64,000 nt of DNA from Mixta hanseatica (GCF_023517775.1 NZ_CP082904.1:124001-188000); one strand, 5' to 3'. Positions 8,022 to 15,992 are shown, counted from the stretch's first letter. Translations and numbers: made by a program. Notes: a model not told the origin generated them from the sequence alone.

Positions 8022-10580
8022 TTATGCCAGTGGGGTTTGCTGCGCCAGCAGCTCGGCTAAATCCTGCTGCTGCGCCAGTGGATAATGGGTGGTATCGACC
8101 TCGCTACGATTGGGCATCGTCGTCCAGAGATCGTTGGACGCTGTCGGTAAGGCGAGGCTGCCGGGTGCATCTGCGGTTATGTGCGTGCTCTGCGTCTCCT
8201 CAGATTGCGGAAGCAAGGCGCTAATAGCGTTTTCGCCGCCGCTCAGGCCCAAATCGGCCAGAGACGTTAGCGTTGACTCATCCGAAGCAGGCAGAGAGAG
8301 ATCCTGTTCCAGATGGAAAAGTTTTCCATGGCTGTCTACTCCGGTGACCGTTAACAAATGGTGATCCGTCAGCCCGGACCAGGCACCGGCGGGCAGCGCA
8401 TTGATTTCATCGGCCGGCACCCAGGCAAGCCATTTTCCGTTCGCGAAGCTAGCCCGGTAAATTTGACCGTTCAGCTCCACGCTCAGATCGCCCCAGTCGC
8501 TGTCTTTACCGGTTACGGTGCCGGTAAGCGCATAGGGTTGCTCCGCATCTACCTCGGTAATGTGATCGGTCCCCATCACCGGATCGAGGGTGATTTGCGG
8601 CTCTTCCGGCACCACCACAGGTCGTTCGAAGACCACATGCACCGCCTTACTGGAGGTGTCGTCGGTTTCGTTATTGAGCAAAGAGACTTCAATCGTGGCG
8701 GAGCCTGCGCGTAATGCCGCAAGATGTGCGGGGGAAAGGGTGATTTCCCAATTGCCATAGAGCGTTTCCGTCGTCCAGCTCCATTGGCCTATCTGCACTG
8801 ATACCTGTTGATCTGCAGAATACCGATCGATATGACCCTTGAGCGTCAGTCCATCTGGGAACTGATCCAGGGAGAAATGTTGTCCATCGTGGAAATTATC
8901 AGTATAGAGGGCAAGGGGCTTATCATAATCCATGTCACGATTAATGAGCAGCGTGTGACGGGTGCTTAATTCCCCGCCGTTGGGATTCTGCCACTGCGCG
9001 TCATTCTTTATGACTGCCTGAACATCCAACTCTGAGCTATAAAGCTTCTCACGTTGCTCAGCAGATAAGAGCACCGCCCATTCGCCATTCGCATCGATCT
9101 TACTCTGTAATACCAGAGAGCCATCCTGGTATTGCAGTGTGACCTCGACTGCCTGTCCCTCTGGTACATTCAGCGTTGCGCCCGAAATGACGATATCCGC
9201 GTTCTGCTCACGTGATGAGATGAAATCGTCGCCGGAGATTGGATTCATCACCAGCAGCGTCTGGTCTTCGGTGTCGAAGCCGTGATAGCTGATAGTATGC
9301 GTTAAGGTTACTGTCTCCCCCTGAGCATTGCTGACGCTGACGATCAGCGGCAGCGCCTCAGGCGGCTGCGACATCAGCTCGGCGGGCGAAATCAGCAGAT
9401 GCCAGTGCCCGTTTTTGCCGACCGGGGTTTCCCAGCTTAGGGTGCCAAGCTGCACCCTGACAAGCGTTCCCTCCGGCACACGGGTGACGACGCCGGAAAG
9501 CGTTTCCGGCACCAGCGACCACTGGAGGCCTTCGGCGGAAAAGTTGTCGTAGGCACCGTGGAAAATAAGGTGTGGCACAGTTAACGTTTCACCAATACTA
9601 AATTGATGGACGGCGGTGGCGGTTTCGTGCAGATCTTTTACCGAGGCGACCAGTGTGGCGGAGCCGTTATGCAGCAGCGCCAGATCTTCCGCCGGAATTT
9701 TCGCCTGCCAGTGGTTATTTTTTACCGTCGCCGCATAGATATTTTCGCCCAGCTGTACCCAGACCTCTTTACCGCTCGCCACATTAGCGGTGGTGCCGCT
9801 GACGATCAGACCGCTTTTCTGCTCGTCTGGCATCAGCACGTCATCGCCGGAGACGCGGTTGATGGTGATCTCTGCTGCATACGCGGTGCCTTTCTCTTTC
9901 GTGACGTTAAAGTTGCGCCCTGTCCAGCGAGGCGTTTCGCCATTGGCATGAGGCAGCTCGACGGTAATGCTATGTTCACCGGGCGTCAGCGCCTTCATCT
10001 CATCTGGCGTCAGGATAATACTCCAGAAGCCGTTGCCATCTACCAACGCCTCGCGCGCTTTCCCGTCGAGAAAAACCGTGACCACCGCATCTTCCGGCAC
10101 GCCATGCGTCAGGCCGGAAATAACCTGACCGTGCATTTTTTCCCGGCCGATAATCTCATCATTGCCAGCTATCGGATTAATGCCGATGCCCATTGGGCTT
10201 TTGTGGTAATGATTCGGTACCGATACGTTACGGGTCTGCCTGGCGACGTCGCCCTGACTGTTGGCCACGCTAACCGTCAGCGTGTGACTGATGGTGAGAT
10301 CGTCGCTAATCAGGCTGGTAATGGCTGAGGGCGGCAGCGGAATGCTCCATTCGCCATTGCTGTCTACCCGGCCCTGCCAGGTCTGACCGTTCAGCTCGGC
10401 CTGCACATAGCGGCCGCTTTCCACATTTGTCGCCGTGCCGGAGAGGGTGGCGATGGAGTAATAATCAGCCCTTGAAGCGATAAAGCCGTTTATGTGGAAC
10501 GGCATATTAATGCTAAGTATCGGTTTTTTAACGATTTCATCGCGGGAAGCATCGCTATTATTGGACAAAGTATCACGCAT
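8022..10580 (-). CDS. Ig-like repeat protein, seven repeats (paralogue)
   Basis: An 852-residue tandem paralogue of the 4491-7721 product. Seven Ig-like repeats align one for one with repeats 1-7 of the larger protein; IAGNDEIIGREKMHGQVISG and WVQLG..IYAATVKNNHWQ are nearly identical between them. After repeat 7 the sequence passes straight to the shared tail (LADLGLSGGENAISALL ... LAELLAQQTPLA). Repeats equivalent to 8 and 9 are absent, so one copy gained or lost about 240 residues in frame. The first 20 residues differ from the paralogue and contain no signal peptide. A surface or adhesive role is inferred from the repeats only. Confidence 0.8.
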   Translation of the reverse strand: MRDTLSNNSDASRDEIVKKPILSINMPFHINGFIASRADYYSIATLSGTATNVESGRYVQAELNGQTWQGRVDSNGEWSIPLPPSAITSLISDDLTISHTLTVSVANSQGDVARQTRNVSVPNHYHKSPMGIGINPIAGNDEIIGREKMHGQVISGLTHGVPEDAVVTVFLDGKAREALVDGNGFWSIILTPDEMKALTPGEHSITVELPHANGETPRWTGRNFNVTKEKGTAYAAEITINRVSGDDVLMPDEQKSGLIVSGTTANVASGKEVWVQLGENIYAATVKNNHWQAKIPAEDLALLHNGSATLVASVKDLHETATAVHQFSIGETLTVPHLIFHGAYDNFSAEGLQWSLVPETLSGVVTRVPEGTLVRVQLGTLSWETPVGKNGHWHLLISPAELMSQPPEALPLIVSVSNAQGETVTLTHTISYHGFDTEDQTLLVMNPISGDDFISSREQNADIVISGATLNVPEGQAVEVTLQYQDGSLVLQSKIDANGEWAVLLSAEQREKLYSSELDVQAVIKNDAQWQNPNGGELSTRHTLLINRDMDYDKPLALYTDNFHDGQHFSLDQFPDGLTLKGHIDRYSADQQVSVQIGQWSWTTETLYGNWEITLSPAHLAALRAGSATIEVSLLNNETDDTSSKAVHVVFERPVVVPEEPQITLDPVMGTDHITEVDAEQPYALTGTVTGKDSDWGDLSVELNGQIYRASFANGKWLAWVPADEINALPAGAWSGLTDHHLLTVTGVDSHGKLFHLEQDLSLPASDESTLTSLADLGLSGGENAISALLPQSEETQSTHITADAPGSLALPTASNDLWTTMPNRSEVDTTHYPLAQQQDLAELLAQQTPLA

Positions 10581-10859
10581 TGTTATCGTCTCGTTTGCAG
10601 AGGTAAGTAGAGAAGAGCGATAACATATATAAACAAGCGTGCTTTATCTGCCACTTGGTATCTAAAGGAAAAATTGAGAGTACGCGCAGTAAAAACGCCA
10701 TTTTTTAAGTGAGGATAAAAAGGTGAAAGGTTTGTCGTAAGGATGTTATAGCCGAGTTTCGCTATTTATTACTGGCATGAGCGGCAGGCGTGATTATAAG
10801 ATTTTCCTTAACTGTCAGCGGTGAAGATAACGAAGCGGCGGCCTGCGCCGCCGCCGCGT
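10581..10859. other. Upstream region of second Ig-repeat gene
   Basis: 279 bases. The leader next to 10580 resembles the leader next to 7721. The end next to 10859 holds a GC-rich hairpin (GCGGCG/CGCCGC, about 10832-10856) that may terminate the HD-domain gene on the minus strand, though the following T-run is poor. No other signal was recognised. Confidence 0.4.
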
Positions 10860-11444
10860 TTACAGCGCGTATTTTGCTGCCTGTTTCTCAAACCAGGCTT
10901 CCGGCACGTTATAAGGCCGTTGACGCAGCTGGATGATGCCCTGCGCGATAGTCATTTGCGCCTGTTGCCAGAGCGTGGGATCGCCCTGCTGGAGTAAGCC
11001 GATCTGCACCTGTTTTTCCACCAGATAGATGCGGGCGAAGTGCGGATCGTACTGCACAATGGCGCGCGTATTATCAATAATATCCGCCAGTTTTATGGTC
11101 TGGGCATCCGGCGCGGCGGCGGCGGTATGGCGAAAATGCGCCACTTTACGGGCCACTCGGTTTTTCGCCTGCGGCTGCTTTTTATCGGTTAGCATGTCGA
11201 CCAGTTCGGCAATCTGAGGGCCAAACTGCCGCGCAATATCCTCAAGCGTGGTGCCGGTATCTTCCACCGTGTCATGCAGCCAGGCGGCGGCCAGCATATT
11301 TTCATTATCCGTCACGCTGCGTACCAGCTCTACCACCGCCGCAGGATGCACAATATAAGGCTCATCGGTATATTTGCGGCGCTGTCCGGCAGCGGCATGG
11401 ACCTCGGTGGCATAGCGTCTGGCCTGTTCTTCCAGTGATTGCAT
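10860..11444 (-). CDS. HD-domain protein, MESH1-like alarmone hydrolase family
   Basis: A 194-residue single-domain protein of the small (p)ppGpp-hydrolase-like (MESH1/SpoT-hydrolase) family. It has the ordered metal-binding motifs of that HD domain: Y..HP at residues 31-34, HDTVED near 57-62, and KLADIIDN near 118-125. There is no synthetase, TGS or ACT domain. The family hydrolyses ppGpp-type nucleotides in some members, but many bacterial homologues have no tested substrate. The ATG at 11444 has an excellent GGGGAGG ribosome site. It is divergent from ohrR with 68 bases between starts. Fold assignment is strong; substrate is inferred. Confidence 0.8.
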   Translation of the reverse strand: MQSLEEQARRYATEVHAAAGQRRKYTDEPYIVHPAAVVELVRSVTDNENMLAAAWLHDTVEDTGTTLEDIARQFGPQIAELVDMLTDKKQPQAKNRVARKVAHFRHTAAAAPDAQTIKLADIIDNTRAIVQYDPHFARIYLVEKQVQIGLLQQGDPTLWQQAQMTIAQGIIQLRQRPYNVPEAWFEKQAAKYAL

Positions 11445-11512
11445 CGTTACCTCCCCTGGTTTGATTTAAATATCGCTTGCAATTATGTAGCGTACTATTT
11501 ATATTGTCACGC

Positions 11513-11971
11513 ATGAGTACACATCAAGATGACAAAAAAGCTTCGGGTGCGCCACTGTCGCTGGATAGCCAGCTCTGTTTTGCGCTTTATTCCGCCAATT
11601 TGGCGATGCACAAGCTTTACCGGCAGCTGCTGACGCAGCTCGATATTACTTATCCACAATATTTGGTGATGCTGGTGTTGTGGGAACGGGATGATGTGAC
11701 GGTTTCAGATATTGGCGAACGCCTGTTTCTGGATTCCGCCACGCTGACACCGCTGCTAAAACGGCTGGAGGCGGCAGGATTAGTTCTGCGTCAGCGTTCG
11801 CGCCAGGATGAGCGGCAGGTGGTGGTCACGCTAACCGAGGAGGGACGAGCGCTGCGGGAAAAAGCGTTAAGCATTCCTGAAGCGGTGGTTTGTGCTGCGG
11901 ATTGCGATCTCTCTACGCTCCAGAGTATGAAAGCTCAGCTTGATCGGTTGCGTGATAGTCTTATCCGTTAA
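11513..11971 (+). CDS. ohrR: MarR-family organic peroxide sensor OhrR, two-Cys type
   Basis: A 152-residue winged-helix repressor that represses ohr until organic hydroperoxides oxidise its reactive cysteine. The frame can be extended 12 codons upstream. Starting at the ATG at 11513, however, puts cysteines at positions 22 (DSQLCFALY) and 127 (PEAVVCAAD), the pair that forms the intersubunit disulfide in the Xanthomonas-type two-Cys OhrR. This supports the shorter start, although its ribosome site is weak. The wing region [24 protein letters not shown] is typical of MarR proteins. The ohr gene lies 115 bases downstream in the same direction, with a strong inverted repeat between them. Confidence 0.93.
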   Translation: MSTHQDDKKASGAPLSLDSQLCFALYSANLAMHKLYRQLLTQLDITYPQYLVMLVLWERDDVTVSDIGERLFLDSATLTPLLKRLEAAGLVLRQRSRQDERQVVVTLTEEGRALREKALSIPEAVVCAADCDLSTLQSMKAQLDRLRDSLIR

Positions 11972-12043
11972 ATGTTTACTCTTCAGCCACTGACAACGGT
12001 GGCTGAAGCGACTAAGATTTTTAATTCTGCGCTTATTAAGTAG

Positions 12044-12062
12044 TTCGCTATTTAATAGCGAA
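12044..12062. promoter_or_regulatory. Inverted repeat upstream of ohr, candidate OhrR operator
   Basis: TTCGCTATTTAATAGCGAA is a perfect dyad with 9-bp arms and one central base. It ends 24 bases before the ohr start, where a MarR-type repressor would block transcription. The operator role is inferred from position. Confidence 0.55.
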
Positions 12063-12086
12063 TAAATCATCTGAAAGGGGTTATGT

Positions 12087-12515
12087 ATGTCATTAGAAAA
12101 AGTCATCTATCGGGCAAAAGCAAAGGCAACGGGTGGGCGTGACGGCCGCGCTACCTCTTCTGACGGCGTGCTGGATGTAAAACTGGGCGTACCTAAAGAG
12201 ATGGGCGGTGCCGGCGGCGAAGCGACTAACCCAGAGCAGCTGTTTGCGGCAGGTTACTCCGCCTGTTTCCTCGGGGCGATGAAGTTCGTAGCCGCGCGCG
12301 ATAAAATCGCGATGCCAAAAGAGGCCTTTATCGAAGGCGAAGTCGGCATTGGTCCATTGCCGACCGGTTTCGGTATTGAAGCCACGCTGAATATTCATCT
12401 GCCGGATATGGATCAGGCAGAAGCGCAGAAGCTGGTAGACGCGGCGCATATCGTTTGCCCTTATTCTAACGCTACCCGCAATAACATTGACGTAACCCTG
12501 AATATCATCAACTAG
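12087..12515 (+). CDS. ohr: Organic hydroperoxide resistance peroxidase Ohr
   Basis: A thiol peroxidase that reduces fatty-acid and other organic hydroperoxides, using lipoylated proteins as reductant. The product is 142 residues, the family length. It contains both catalytic cysteines: C60 in GYSACF and C124 in HIVCPYS, and the GGAGG.ATNPEQL.AAGY signature. The ribosome site AAAGGGG precedes the ATG. It pairs with ohrR just upstream and ends at a strong terminator, giving a self-contained peroxide response unit. E. coli K-12 does not carry Ohr itself, only the related OsmC. Confidence 0.96.
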   Translation: MSLEKVIYRAKAKATGGRDGRATSSDGVLDVKLGVPKEMGGAGGEATNPEQLFAAGYSACFLGAMKFVAARDKIAMPKEAFIEGEVGIGPLPTGFGIEATLNIHLPDMDQAEAQKLVDAAHIVCPYSNATRNNIDVTLNIIN

Positions 12516-12525
12516 TTACCACTTT

Positions 12526-12560
12526 GCGAACGCGCCTGTTTGCGCGTTCGCTCTTTTATT
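12526..12560 (+). terminator. Terminator after ohr
   Basis: A 10-bp perfect stem GCGAACGCGC/GCGCGTTCGC (12526-12535, 12542-12551) with a 6-base loop, followed by TCTTTTATT. Confidence 0.9.
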
Positions 12561-12731
12561 ATCCCGTTTATTACTTTCACTAACGGTGCGCTTTCTCGTT
12601 ACGATGGCGAAATTTCGCTGATCCTGTCGACTAATTGTGGTTAACTGGCAGCGCTTCACCGGAAAAGGTTCCTTTTTCCGCTCAGAATCCTCTTGTTCAT
12701 CACACAGAATGAATATTGCGGTTACCGGTAA

Positions 12732-12758
12732 GAACTCTGGCGCAACGAAGCGGTCTGA
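12732..12758 (+). promoter_or_regulatory. Sigma-E-type promoter of eptB
   Basis: GAACTC at 12732-12737 and TCTGA at 12754-12758, separated by 16 bases, fit the RpoE consensus (GGAACTT / TCTGA). The expected start of transcription near 12764 would give a leader of about 40 bases. E. coli eptB is a known sigma-E target. Confidence 0.75.
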
Positions 12759-12804
12759 AGAAGGCTCGTAAAGTTACTGTTACGCCGGGAATATAGAAGG
12801 TCGA

Positions 12805-14496
12805 ATGAATTATATAAAATCACTCACGCAGCAAAAACTCTCTCTTTTGCTGTCACTTTACATTGGCATCTTGCTGAATCTCCCCATATTTTATCGTCGG
12901 TTTGATCCTTTTCTCAGCAAATCTACCTTTTCTGACTGGCTGTCGGCTGCGGCTGAAGTCATTGCTATCGTCCTGCTGACTTTCTTCCTGATGCGCTTGT
13001 TGTCGCTGGGCGGGAAACTGTTTTACCGCATTCTGGCCACCATGCTGGTGCTGATTTCGGTAGCCGCCGGCTACTATATGGCTTTCTTTAACGTGGTGAT
13101 TGGCTACGGCATCGTCGCGTCGGTGATGACCACCGATACCGACCTCTCTAAAGAGGTAGTCGGCTACCAGTTTATTCTATGGATGGTGCTGGTCAGCGCG
13201 TTGCCGCTGTTGATGATCTGGCGTAACCGACTAAGCCAGACCTTGATTGAGCAACTGAAAACGCCGGGTCAGCGGCTCAAACCCGTCGTGATTATGCTGC
13301 TGGCGGTGGCGCTGGTCTGGCTGCCGATTCGCTATTTCGACAAGCTGCAAAAAGCCAACGAAGAGATAACCAATATCGATTTGCCCAGCTATGGCGGCGT
13401 AGTGGCGCACTCCTATTTACCTTCTAACTGGTTATCGGCGCTGGGGCTGTTTGCCTGGACGCGTATCGATGAAACCGTGGATGGGCAAGAGCTGTTCGAT
13501 CCGGCGAAAAAGTTTACTTACGTCGCCCCGCCGGGCATCGATGATACCTATGTGGTGTTTGTGATTGGCGAGACTACCCGCTGGGATCATATGGGACTGC
13601 TGGGCTATGAGCGCGATACCACACCTAAGCTCTCTCATGAAAAAAATCTGGTGGCTTTTCGCGGTGAGTCCTGCGATACCGCGACCAAGCTCTCGCTGCG
13701 CTGTATGTTTGTACGTGAAGGCGGCACCATGGATAACCCTGGCCGCACGCTGAAAGAAGAGAATATCTTCGCCGTATTGAAATCGCTGGGCTTCAGCTCA
13801 GAACTGTTCGCCATGCAAAGCGAGGTGTGGTTCTACGATAATACCCATGCTGATAATTTCGCGTTCCGTGAGCAGATTGGCTCAGAGCCGCGTAACCAGG
13901 GCAAGGCGGTAGACGATATGCTGCTGATTCCGGAACTGAAGGCTTCTCTCGATCGGCATCCGAACGGCAAGCATCTGGTGGTGCTGCATACCAAAGGTTC
14001 GCACTATCTCTATTCCCAGCGCTATCCGCGTAGCTATGCGCGCTATACGCCGGAGTGTATGGGGGTAGATGATGAATGCAGCAAAGCCCAGCTGATTAAC
14101 GCGTTTGATAACTCCGTGCTTTATACCGACACGGTGTTGGACAGCGTGTATGACCAGCTGCGCGATAAGAAAGCGATAGTGTTTTACGCGTCCGATCACG
14201 GCGAATCGATCAGCGACAATATGCACCTGCACGGCACTCCGCGTGAAATGGCGCCGCCGGAGCAGTTCCGCGTACCGATGATCGTTTGGGCATCCGATAA
14301 ATATCTGGCGGACGCGCATAACAAGCAGGCCTTTGAACGTTTGCAGGCGCAGCAGCGCATCGGCAAAACGCATCGCCACGTTGAGTTCTTCGATACCATT
14401 CTTGGCTGCCTGGGGTATACCTCGCCGGATGGCGGTATCAAGGCGGTTAACAACTGGTGTCAGGCGCCTGCGACTGGCGCGGCTGGCAAAAGTTAA
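12805..14496 (+). CDS. eptB: Kdo2-lipid A phosphoethanolamine transferase EptB
   Basis: An inner-membrane enzyme that transfers phosphoethanolamine from phosphatidylethanolamine to the outer Kdo of lipopolysaccharide. The protein has 563 residues, matching E. coli EptB. About five membrane segments occupy residues 10-180, and a periplasmic alkaline-phosphatase-like domain follows from about 225. Visible catalytic elements are FVIGETTRWDHMG, the nucleophilic threonine region SCDTATKLSLRC, and the metal-binding ASDHGES and HLHGTP segments. The ATG has an AGAAGG ribosome site. The gene sits directly upstream of tRNA-Pro, as in E. coli, and has its own sigma-E-type promoter. No terminator is evident before the tRNA promoter. 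Confidence 0.95.
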   Translation: MNYIKSLTQQKLSLLLSLYIGILLNLPIFYRRFDPFLSKSTFSDWLSAAAEVIAIVLLTFFLMRLLSLGGKLFYRILATMLVLISVAAGYYMAFFNVVIGYGIVASVMTTDTDLSKEVVGYQFILWMVLVSALPLLMIWRNRLSQTLIEQLKTPGQRLKPVVIMLLAVALVWLPIRYFDKLQKANEEITNIDLPSYGGVVAHSYLPSNWLSALGLFAWTRIDETVDGQELFDPAKKFTYVAPPGIDDTYVVFVIGETTRWDHMGLLGYERDTTPKLSHEKNLVAFRGESCDTATKLSLRCMFVREGGTMDNPGRTLKEENIFAVLKSLGFSSELFAMQSEVWFYDNTHADNFAFREQIGSEPRNQGKAVDDMLLIPELKASLDRHPNGKHLVVLHTKGSHYLYSQRYPRSYARYTPECMGVDDECSKAQLINAFDNSVLYTDTVLDSVYDQLRDKKAIVFYASDHGESISDNMHLHGTPREMAPPEQFRVPMIVWASDKYLADAHNKQAFERLQAQQRIGKTHRHVEFFDTILGCLGYTSPDGGIKAVNNWCQAPATGAAGKS

Positions 14497-14564
14497 CGCG
14501 CAGGGCGCATCCCACCTGAGTGAATGCTTTTCATACAGTTAGTGCCCACTGGATGAAAAAGTCA

Positions 14565-14593
14565 TTGACGCCCGACGGCGACCTCAGTAAGAT
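14565..14593 (+). promoter_or_regulatory. tRNA-Pro promoter
   Basis: TTGACG (14565-14570), 17 bases, TAAGAT (14588-14593), then a GC-rich GCGCCCC discriminator as in growth-rate-controlled stable RNA promoters. Confidence 0.85.
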
Positions 14594-14603
14594 GCGCCCC
14601 CAT

Positions 14604-14680
14604 CGGCGAGTAGCGCAGCCTGGTAGCGCAACACGTTCGGGACGTGTGGGTCGGAGGTTCAAATCCTCTCTCGCCGACCA
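14604..14680 (+). tRNA. proK: tRNA-Pro (anticodon CGG)
   Basis: A 77-base cloverleaf with CCA encoded. The acceptor arms CGGCGAG/CTCGCCG pair. The anticodon stem ACACG/CGTGT holds the loop TTCGGGA, giving anticodon CGG. The T-arm carries GGTTCAAATCC. It has the same position as E. coli proK, between eptB and dpp. A toxin/immunity cassette is inserted immediately downstream. Confidence 0.98.
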
Positions 14681-14689
14681 AATTCCCAG

Positions 14690-14716
14690 CCCCAGTCAGC
14701 AATGACTGGGGTTTTT
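14690..14716 (+). terminator. Terminator after tRNA-Pro
   Basis: CCCCAGTCA/TGACTGGGG, a 9-bp perfect stem with a 4-base loop, followed by TTTTT. Confidence 0.93.
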
Positions 14717-14837
14717 GCGTTTCAGGGCAGTGTTCTTTATAAGACCTGGCTCAAAACCACTGCTTTTTCTCTCCCGTCACGTTTCTGATTGATTCTCTCT
14801 GCGATAACGCCTTTTTGCCTTATGGAAAAGGATTTCA

Positions 14838-14912
14838 ATGAGCAGAAAATATCATGATCCGATGGTGCTGCATCCCGATCGCCTGTTTCCCTTTACTTTA
14901 TGGATGCATTAA
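14838..14912 (+). pseudogene. Short 24-codon frame, possible 5' relic of a uronate-isomerase-like gene
   Basis: An ATG at 14838 with a good AAAAGGA ribosome site starts a frame reading MSRKYHDPMVLHPDRLFP and stopping at 14912. The LHPDRLFP stretch resembles the N-terminus of some UxaC-type glucuronate isomerases, from memory. Nothing further of such a gene follows; the muramidase frame overlaps it in another phase. It may instead be a leader peptide or a frame-shifted N-terminus of the muramidase gene. Low certainty. Confidence 0.3.
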
Positions 14913-15562
14913 AAGCGATGTCGCCCGATAACCAGCCGCATCATGCAGGCAGTTTGCTGCGGGTGAGTCAGGGCCAGTTTACCTTTGATAATGAAGGGCT
15001 GGACTACAGCACCGCGACGGTCCCTTTCCGGGCGACGCCAACTCTCTGGTTTTCACGTGTGCTGCATTGGCATGGAGGAAATTCCGGCGTCACGTTAGGA
15101 CGGGGGTTTGATATGAAACTGCGTAGCACAGGGGAAATCCACAGTATGTTGCGACAGGCTGGTCTGGAAGAGCATAAGGCGGTGATCTGTTCCCGCGCTG
15201 CGGGCCTGAGCGGCAGGGCGGCGCAGCAGTTTGTCACGGTGTTTGGCCCCATGGTTGGCGAGATTACTCATCAGCAGCAGATTCAACTGTTTGAAATGGC
15301 GTGGCATACAAAAATCCATTATGCCCGTGGGGTTTATCTCAGGCATTCAGCAGACATCGCGCAGCGCTTACCCTGGGAACAGATAGATGGGAAAATCAAA
15401 GACATTTTTATCGATACCCTTTATCAAGGGAATAGAAATGCTGGAATTATGGCTAAAATCATTGCTCAGGGAAGTAATCGAGAAAAAATAATTCAACATC
15501 TTAAAGATAATTATTATCAAATGAACGCAAGAAACCGGGCCAGAGTAGAATATCTAAAATGA
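14900..15562 (+). CDS. Pesticin-type muramidase (antibacterial effector-like)
   Basis: A 220-residue protein with a pesticin/T4-lysozyme-like muramidase domain, predicted to cut peptidoglycan glycan strands. The active-site layout is E32 (DNEGLD), then T65 and D71 in GNSGVTLGRGFDMK; the Thr-Asp spacing of six matches pesticin-type enzymes. AAGLSGRAAQQFV and ITHQQQIQLFEMAW are further family features. It has no signal peptide and no translocation domain, so delivery would need another system, for example type VI secretion, which is not in this window. Its stop overlaps the next start as ATGA (15559-15562), coupling it to a lysozyme-inhibitor-like gene, an effector/immunity arrangement. The ATG at 14900 lacks a clear ribosome site and the frame is closed by TGA at 14855, so the true start is uncertain. 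It follows tRNA-Pro directly. Confidence 0.72.
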   Translation: MDALKAMSPDNQPHHAGSLLRVSQGQFTFDNEGLDYSTATVPFRATPTLWFSRVLHWHGGNSGVTLGRGFDMKLRSTGEIHSMLRQAGLEEHKAVICSRAAGLSGRAAQQFVTVFGPMVGEITHQQQIQLFEMAWHTKIHYARGVYLRHSADIAQRLPWEQIDGKIKDIFIDTLYQGNRNAGIMAKIIAQGSNREKIIQHLKDNYYQMNARNRARVEYLK

Positions 15563-15992
15563 AAAAATTATGCTTTTTAATTTGCCAGGTTTTTTTATAT
15601 CCAGTGCTTACTGTTCAAGTATGTTAGATGGCAACGCGTTAAAACCCTGCTTTCGACTGCATGAAGAAAGCCTTGAATGCATTATAGAGATAACGGAAAA
15701 ATCAGATGAGGTTTTAAACCAGGTTTACAATCAAAAACTTCAGGAAATAAAATCAGCAGATGAAATACGCTGGTGGTTGGGCAGCAGAGAACAAAAATTG
15801 CGGATGGCGGATAACTTTGTCAACAGTCAGCGGCTATGGCTGGAGTATAGAAAGAGTTATTGTTTTACAATTGCTGCTCCTGAAGAAAATACGCATGCTT
15901 ATGATGAGGCGCAGGCGCGCTGCCAGATTAATATGAATCAGCGTCGAATCGATGAAATTAACATGCTTTATCACCCGGAACTGGATAACTGA
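15559..15992 (+). CDS. LprI/DUF1311-like lysozyme inhibitor, split by a -1 frameshift
   Basis: The predicted periplasmic immunity protein for the muramidase. The ATG at 15559 overlaps the muramidase stop (ATGA) and encodes a signal-peptide-like start, MKKLCFLICQVF, but that frame ends at TAG near 15625. The mature domain lies in the -1 frame and runs to 15992. It contains LNQVYNQKL and QRLWLEYRKSYC, typical of the LprI/DUF1311 family, and four or more cysteines. The two frames join exactly at a run of seven Ts. The zero-frame codons there are TTT TTA, a U-UUU-UUA slippery heptamer at 15591-15597. One more T would also restore a continuous gene. An in-frame ATG at 15570 could start the mature frame but gives a poorer signal peptide. 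Whether this is programmed slippage, phase variation, decay or a sequencing error cannot be settled from the sequence. Confidence 0.65.
15591..15597 (+). other. Candidate -1 slippery heptamer (T TTT TTA)
   Basis: Lies inside the first 13 codons of the inhibitor gene, phased so that the zero-frame codons are TTT and TTA. A -1 slip enters the downstream inhibitor frame. The whole T-run covers 15590-15596. Confidence 0.5.
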
